Source: Clostridia bacterium
Lineage (GTDB): Bacteria > Bacillota_A > Clostridia > Christensenellales > Aristaeellaceae
Length of the DNA: 19,075 nt
Reading direction: 5' to 3'
Assembly (NCBI GenBank): GCA_017938645.1
Contig: JAGBBE010000164.1
Coordinates: 1-19,075 of the forward strand
The notes below the pieces were generated by a model, which saw only the letters and a list, made by a program, of their open reading frames with translations, was not told the origin of the DNA and made no database searches. Shown piece by piece: positions 14,998-19,075 of the stretch. Numbering within the stretch: the first letter of the stretch is position 1; the number at the start of each line of letters is the position of its first letter. The position numbers and the translations under genes are program-made.

Positions 14998-15682
14998 AGA
15001 TGAAAAAAGCATACTGAAGCTTCTGCGCACCATTCTGACGGCCAATCAGTACGACGTAATCGAAGCGGCAACCGGAAACGAGGCGCTTTCGCTGATCAAC
15101 TCCCATTGTCCGGATCTGATCCTGCTGGATCTCGGCCTTCCGGATATGGATGGAAACAGCCTGCTCCACGCCGTGCGCAAGTGGAGTTCCACGCCGATCA
15201 TCGTCATTTCCGCGCGCACGCACGAGCTGGACAAGGTGGAGGCACTGGATCTGGGAGCGGATGATTACATCACAAAGCCCTTTGGCACCTCCGAGCTATT
15301 GGCGCGTATCCGCATGGCGCTGCGTCATACCCGAACCATGAGTCAGAATGAACAAATTGCGCGCACGGGCTGCTTCCGTTCCGGCGGACTGACCATCGAC
15401 TACAACAAGTACCGCGTCTATGTGGATGGCGTGGACGCGCAGCTGACGCAGGGCGAATACCGGATCGTAGCGCTGCTGGGCAAGCATGCCGGACGCGTGC
15501 TCACCTATGATTTTCTCATGAAGCAGCTCTGGGGTCCGAATTCCAGCGGAGACAACAAGATTCTGCGCGTCAACATGGCCAACATCCGCCGCAAAATTGA
15601 AAAAACCCCTTCGCAGCCCAAGTACATCTTCACCGAAACCGGTGTCGGTTACCGCATGGCCGAAGAGGATGAAGTCAACTGA
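14972..15682 (+). CDS. KdpE-like OmpR-family response regulator
   Basis: The 236-residue protein has an N-terminal receiver domain with acidic pocket Asp10/Glu11 (IVEDEKSI), phospho-acceptor Asp53 (LLDLGLPDMDG), Ser80 (VISAR) and Lys102 (YITKPFG). From about residue 135 a winged-helix domain follows, ending in NKILRVNMANIRRKIEK..YIFTETGVGYRM, the DNA-recognition helix and wing typical of OmpR/KdpE. The start at 14972 is preceded by AAGGAG at 14959-14964 (7 nt); an ATG two codons earlier is too close to it. It overlaps the kinase by 26 bp and ends at a strong terminator, so the two genes form a closed unit. Target genes are not evident; the palindrome in their own promoter region is a candidate. 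Confidence 0.93.
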   Translation: MAIKVLIVEDEKSILKLLRTILTANQYDVIEAATGNEALSLINSHCPDLILLDLGLPDMDGNSLLHAVRKWSSTPIIVISARTHELDKVEALDLGADDYITKPFGTSELLARIRMALRHTRTMSQNEQIARTGCFRSGGLTIDYNKYRVYVDGVDAQLTQGEYRIVALLGKHAGRVLTYDFLMKQLWGPNSSGDNKILRVNMANIRRKIEKTPSQPKYIFTETGVGYRMAEEDEVN

Positions 15683-15689
15683 ACAGAGA

Positions 15690-15727
15690 AACCGCCGGAA
15701 GCACTTGCCTCCGGCGGTTGATTTTTT
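15690..15727. terminator. Intrinsic terminator between the response regulator and MFS genes
   Basis: A 10-bp GC-rich stem AACCGCCGGA / TCCGGCGGTT (15690-15699 with 15710-15719) with a 10-nt loop, then GATTTTTT. It fits the regulator gene best. On the minus strand the same hairpin follows the MFS stop, but with a poorer T tract. Confidence 0.88.
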
Positions 15728-16958
15728 AATTTGCCTGATATTCCTTGGGATAACGCGTTTTTACCGTGACATTGAGCACAGAGAAAACCACCAGCAGCGC
15801 AACCGTGACAAAAATCGCACTCATTCCGCCGTTGAAACCGAAGGTTTCTGCCAGCGAGCCAACGATAGTGGGCATAAGGATCGCACCGGTGGAGCCGATG
15901 GCCAGAAGCATGCTGGTCGCCAAGGGATAGGTGTTGGTGAAGATGGCGCAGTCGGAATAGATCATCGGGCAGATTCCGGCCATGCAGAATCCCAGACCCG
16001 CCACAGCAATGGTTACAAGCGTGATGGAGGAGCTACCGAGCATCAGCAGGAAGAACAGCGCCACGCCGAAGCTGGAAACCATCATCAGCTTCTTCTGAGA
16101 AATGCGGGTGGAGAGGATGGCACAGGTGATGCGTCCTACCAGCATAACCGTCCACAGAAGGGTTGCCATGGACTGGCTGTAGGCGGTGATGGCGTTGGTC
16201 AGTTCCTCGCCGGTCTTGCCAAAGCTCAGAAGCAGAGCCTCCTTGTTCTGGATATAAGTCACCAGCCAACCGTTGATGGCATACTCGGAACAGAGGTAGC
16301 AGAACATCATCATGGCCAGGATCAGGAAGGACGGATTCTTGAGGAAGATCATGGACTTGTTGGCCTTGTTGGCGCGGCTGGGATGATCATCCTCCAGATT
16401 GAGACGGCTGAGGTTGAACAGGCTGATGCAGCCGAACACGATCACAACCGCAAGACCGGCGCGGAAACCGCCGATGCGGGCAGCCACATAATACAGCATG
16501 GGCGTGAGAATCGCACCGATGGCAAAGCTGGAATGAAGCAGATTGGTGGCGATGGGGCTGCCATTGGAGAGCTTGTTGACCATCTGGTTGTCAAAGTTGG
16601 TCACAGCGCCGCGGCCAAGACCAGTACCAACAAATCCCAGGAACAGCCACACGGGATTGCCCCAGAGAATCATCATCAGGAAGCCGATAAAGGCCAGCGA
16701 GGACATCATAATCACCGAGCGCTTGCGGCCCAGATACAGCGGAAGAAGACCGCTAATAAAACCGGCGATCAGGTTGCCGATAGAGTGTGCAGAAAGGAAC
16801 AGGCCGCTCACCGTGTCGCTCAGGCCGTAGGCCAGCTTCATATCCGGCAGTGCGGAACCCTGCATCAGCGCCAGAGAACCGTTGCAGAAAAAAGCGAAAA
16901 AGCAGGTATAGAGAATCCTGCGGTCATTGCTTCCAAGCTTTTTGATAAATGAAAACAT
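15726..16958 (-). CDS. Major facilitator superfamily transporter
   Basis: The 410-residue protein has 12 predicted helices with the two-times-six layout of the MFS. The motif-A-like loop between helices 2 and 3 reads GLLPLYLGRKRSVIM, and helix 4 carries GTGLGRGAVTNFDNQMVNKL, a layout seen in FucP/NNP-like and sugar-type MFS proteins. After a polar central loop (LEDDHPSRANKANK) the second half has YAINGWLVTYI in helix 7 and GRITCAILSTRISQKKLMM. The substrate cannot be called; sugars or small organic solutes are plausible. The ATG is 8 nt after AAAGGAG. It stands alone, convergent with the two-component operon and divergent from ileS. An inverted repeat 32-54 nt upstream of its start may be an operator. 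Confidence 0.88.
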   Translation of the reverse strand: MFSFIKKLGSNDRRILYTCFFAFFCNGSLALMQGSALPDMKLAYGLSDTVSGLFLSAHSIGNLIAGFISGLLPLYLGRKRSVIMMSSLAFIGFLMMILWGNPVWLFLGFVGTGLGRGAVTNFDNQMVNKLSNGSPIATNLLHSSFAIGAILTPMLYYVAARIGGFRAGLAVVIVFGCISLFNLSRLNLEDDHPSRANKANKSMIFLKNPSFLILAMMMFCYLCSEYAINGWLVTYIQNKEALLLSFGKTGEELTNAITAYSQSMATLLWTVMLVGRITCAILSTRISQKKLMMVSSFGVALFFLLMLGSSSITLVTIAVAGLGFCMAGICPMIYSDCAIFTNTYPLATSMLLAIGSTGAILMPTIVGSLAETFGFNGGMSAIFVTVALLVVFSVLNVTVKTRYPKEYQAN

Positions 16959-16989
16959 GTTCCATACTCCTTTTTGTGCTCATCAATGA

Positions 16990-17012
16990 CGGCAGACTGT
17001 CATAATCTGCCG
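16990..17012. repeat. Inverted repeat upstream of the MFS gene
   Basis: CGGCAGA (16990-16996) and TCTGCCG (17006-17012) form perfect 7-bp arms around 9 nt. A second nested pair ATGAC / GTCAT (16986-16990, 16999-17003) overlaps. No T run follows, so an operator is more likely than a terminator. Confidence 0.45.
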
Positions 17013-17081
17013 AATGTTGTATATTCGTGCACAATCCTCTTTTCTCCTGCCGGAAAAGATACAGGAAATCGCCTTTCTTTC

Positions 17082-17110
17082 TTTACTTTCGGACGATTGT
17101 GTGCTATGAT
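17082..17110 (+). promoter_or_regulatory. Sigma-A promoter for the ileS leader
   Basis: TTTACT (-35, 17082-17087), 17 nt ending in TGC, TATGAT (-10, 17105-17110). The -10 has a TGn extension. It would start the transcript near 17117, just before stem I of the T-box. Confidence 0.72.
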
Positions 17111-17116
17111 TACTCA

Positions 17117-17376
17117 TAACGGCTATGATGAGGACGGACGCCCCGTCAGGCACAGCAAAGCGAGCCCGGAGATGGTGTAAGCCGGGCGCTGGGCTGGTGC
17201 GTCGGATCACCTCGGAGCCATCCGGTTGATGGTGTTTTCATCGTAAGCCGGATCGGGCGCTCCCGTGACAGAGCAGCCAACGAGAGGACGGCATTTCGAT
17301 CTGCCGTCAAAATGGGTGGTACCGCGGAAAATGCGTTTTTTCCGTCCCGTTTCCAACACAAACGGGGCGGATTTTC
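17117..17376 (+). promoter_or_regulatory. T-box leader, isoleucine specific
   Basis: The diagnostic T-box sequence TGGGTGGTACCGCGG lies at 17313-17327. Upstream, stem I can be drawn: GGCT (17121) with AGCC (17216), then GACGC (17137-17141) with GCGTC (17199-17203) flanking the specifier loop, and a distal stem GCCCGG / CCGGGC (17164-17169, 17182-17187) whose loop contains the conserved-type GTGTAAG. The specifier loop carries ATC followed by A (17206-17209), the isoleucine codon. TGGT at 17317-17320 would pair with the ACCA end of uncharged tRNA-Ile (discriminator A). The T-box region then forms an antiterminator with CCGTCCCG, in competition with the terminator. It senses uncharged tRNA-Ile and raises ileS expression when isoleucine charging falls. 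Confidence 0.93.
17342..17375 (+). terminator. Regulated terminator of the ileS T-box
   Basis: CCGTCCCGTTT (17342-17352) pairs with AAACGGGGCGG (17360-17370), 11 bp including one G-U, with a 7-nt loop and ATTTTCATTT after it. The 5' arm also complements the GGTACCGCGG side of the antiterminator. Confidence 0.85.
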
Positions 17377-17418
17377 ATTTGCCCCGACTTTCCCACAGAC
17401 TAAAGGAGGAACCCCGAC

Positions 17419-19075
17419 ATGTACCGCAAAGTTTCCACAGACATGAATTTTGTCGAGCGCGAGAAAGCGGTGCTGGACTTCTGGAAGAAGGAAGGCATCA
17501 TCGAAAAAAGCTTCCATCATCGCGACGGCAACGAGCTGTTCACCTTCTTCGACGGCCCGCCCACGGCCAACGGCCGTCCCCATATCGGCCATATCGAAAC
17601 CCGCGCTATCAAGGATCTGATTCCGCGTTTCCAGTCCATGAAGGGCAAGGACGTGCTGCGCAAGGCCGGCTGGGATACCCACGGTCTGCCTGTTGAGCTC
17701 GAAGTCGAAAAGCTCCTCGGTCTGGACGGCAAGCCCCAGATCGAAGCCTACGGCATTGAGCCCTTCATCAAGGAGTGCAAAAAGAGCGTCTGGAAGTATC
17801 AGCACGAGTGGGAAGAAATGTCCGACCGCGTTGGTTTCTGGGCCGACATGCAGAATCCCTACATCACCTACAAGGACGACTATATCGAATCCGAGTGGTG
17901 GAGTCTGAAGAAGATCTACGAGAAGGGCCTGCTCTACCTCGGTCACAAAATCGCTCCCTACTGCCCTCGCTGCGGCACCGCTCTGTCCAGCCACGAAGTT
18001 GCTCAGGGCTACAAGAATGTAAAGGAAACCTCCGCCTTCGTCCGTTTCCCGGTCAAGGGTGAGGAAAACACCTATCTGCTGGCCTGGACCACCACTCCCT
18101 GGACCCTGCCCAGCAACCTCGGCCTGTGCGTCAACCCCAGCGACACCTACGCCCGCTTCAACGTTGACGGTCAGACCATCATCATGGCCAAAGCGCTGAT
18201 CTCCACCGTCTATCCCGACAAGGAAGTTGAAATTGTTGCCGAAATGCCCGGCCGCGAGCTCAAGGGCCTCGAATATGAGCCCCTGTTTGACTTTGCCAAG
18301 GGCAAGCTGGACAAGCCCGCCTGGTACGTGGTCTGCGACGACTACGTCACCATGACCGACGGCACCGGCATCGTCCACATCGCTCCCGCTTTCGGCGAGG
18401 ACGACAACCGCGTCTGCCGCGAAAACGATCTGCCCTTCGTCAATTTCGTTGACACCCAGGGCTGCATGACCGCCGACACCAAGTGGCCCGGCGTGTTCGT
18501 CAAGGACTGCGATCAGATGATTCTGGACGACCTCAAGGAACGTGGCCTGCTGTTTGCCGCCGTTCCTTTCGCCCATGATTATCCCTTCTGCTGGCGCTGT
18601 AATCATCCCCTGCTGTACTATCCCCGTCCCACCTGGTACATCAAGATGACCGCCGTGCGCGATGAACTGGTTGCCAACAACCGCACCATCAACTGGATGC
18701 CCGACAACATCAAGGAAGGCCGCATGGGCACCTGGCTTGAAAACGTGCACGACTGGGGTCTGAGCCGCGAGCGCTACTGGGGTACTCCCCTGCCCATCTG
18801 GCGCTGCGAGGACGGTCACATCCACGTGATCGGCTCCAAGCAGGAACTGCGCGAAATGGCTACCACCGAAGTGGGTGAAATCGAGCTGCACCGTCCCTAT
18901 GTGGATGAGATCCAGATCACCTGTCCTGAGTGCGGCAAGCCCATGACCCGCGTAACCGATGTTATCGACTGCTGGTACGATTCCGGCTCCATGCCCTTCG
19001 CGCAGTGGCACTATCCCTTTGAAAACAAGGAAATCTTTGAGCAGCGCTTCCCGGCCAACTTCATCTCCGAAGCCA
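17419..19075 (+). CDS. ileS: Isoleucyl-tRNA synthetase, N-terminal part (type 2)
   Basis: The gene runs off the right edge; 552 codons of about 1,030-1,050 are present. It charges tRNA-Ile in the cytoplasm. Class I landmarks are FDGPPTANGRPHIGH (44-58, the HIGH motif at 55-58) and GWDTHGLPVE (84-93). The editing domain has WTTTPWTLPSN (223-233) and DGTGIVHIAPAFGEDD (314-329). Cysteine pairs CPRCG (182-186) and CPECG (502-506) are metal-site candidates. The spelling GPPTANG.PHIGH and CPECGKPMTRVTDVIDCWYDSGSMPFAQ match the type-2 (eukaryote-like) IleRS common in Clostridia, a class linked to natural mupirocin tolerance. The KMSKS part is outside the window. AAAGGAGG lies about 10 nt before the ATG, downstream of the T-box terminator. 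Confidence 0.96.
   Translation, partial: MYRKVSTDMNFVEREKAVLDFWKKEGIIEKSFHHRDGNELFTFFDGPPTANGRPHIGHIETRAIKDLIPRFQSMKGKDVLRKAGWDTHGLPVELEVEKLLGLDGKPQIEAYGIEPFIKECKKSVWKYQHEWEEMSDRVGFWADMQNPYITYKDDYIESEWWSLKKIYEKGLLYLGHKIAPYCPRCGTALSSHEVAQGYKNVKETSAFVRFPVKGEENTYLLAWTTTPWTLPSNLGLCVNPSDTYARFNVDGQTIIMAKALISTVYPDKEVEIVAEMPGRELKGLEYEPLFDFAKGKLDKPAWYVVCDDYVTMTDGTGIVHIAPAFGEDDNRVCRENDLPFVNFVDTQGCMTADTKWPGVFVKDCDQMILDDLKERGLLFAAVPFAHDYPFCWRCNHPLLYYPRPTWYIKMTAVRDELVANNRTINWMPDNIKEGRMGTWLENVHDWGLSRERYWGTPLPIWRCEDGHIHVIGSKQELREMATTEVGEIELHRPYVDEIQITCPECGKPMTRVTDVIDCWYDSGSMPFAQWHYPFENKEIFEQRFPANFISEA

Noticed and set aside
13915..15682. A genuine kdp potassium-uptake locus
   Set aside because: No kdpFABC genes are within the window and the kinase lacks the N-terminal KdpD sensing domains.
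15597..16952. A 451-codon plus-strand open frame across the MFS gene
   Set aside because: The translation is hydrophilic, His/Gln/Gly-rich and mirrors the MFS codons; no start signal.
17146..19011. A 621-codon open frame antisense to ileS
   Set aside because: It overlaps conserved IleRS codons and the T-box, has no ribosome site and its translation is a low-complexity Gly/Val/Ala mirror of GC-rich codons.

Overview
The window looks like a chromosomal segment from an anaerobic Firmicute of class Clostridia, probably a gut or rumen lineage. The evidence is a GC-rich codon bias with strong AGGAGG-type ribosome sites, sigma-A promoters, a pyruvate phosphate dikinase, a type-2 (eukaryote-like) isoleucyl-tRNA synthetase behind a T-box leader, and an iron-dependent butanol dehydrogenase. 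I cannot name the genus. There are no tRNAs, rRNAs, insertion sequences, phage genes or CRISPR arrays. It is mostly a mosaic of short operons separated by recognisable promoters and hairpin terminators.

Layout. 1-444: end of ppdK, closed by a terminator. 512-1736: an AAC(3)-like acetyltransferase and a HIT protein, ending at a bidirectional terminator. 1790-3166 (-): a secreted protein of unknown function. 3284-5541 (-): capG and capF, the last enzymes of UDP-L-FucNAc synthesis, behind a near-consensus promoter. From the same 140-bp intergenic region a second strong promoter drives the opposite way (5682-9091): an unusual 579-residue protein that reads as two glycosyltransferase-like domains fused together, a hotdog acyl-CoA thioesterase whose start overlaps it (ATGA), and a butanol-type alcohol dehydrogenase. 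A hairpin follows whose 3' arm contains the ribosome site of a small DMT/YdcZ membrane protein (9147-9575).

9578-10066 (-) encodes a membrane-anchored protein of unknown function. 10223-10942 encodes a YwaF/TIGR02206-type membrane protein that overlaps tail-to-tail with a secreted protein made of five SH3b repeats (10866-12026, -). 12107-13704 (-) holds an esterase and a TlyA-type rRNA methyltransferase 2 nt apart. 13915-15682 holds a short KdpD-like histidine kinase and a KdpE-like regulator with overlapping reading frames but no kdpFABC nearby. 15726-16958 (-) is an MFS transporter. 17082-19075 is the promoter, isoleucine T-box leader and first 552 codons of ileS.

The parts most worth a second look are the two-domain glycosyltransferase-like protein and its coupling to a thioesterase, the capF-capG pair without a local capE, the ribosome site buried in the terminator-like hairpin before the YdcZ gene, and the two secreted or anchored proteins of unknown function. 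I did not find a convincing defence system, biosynthetic cluster or mobile element.
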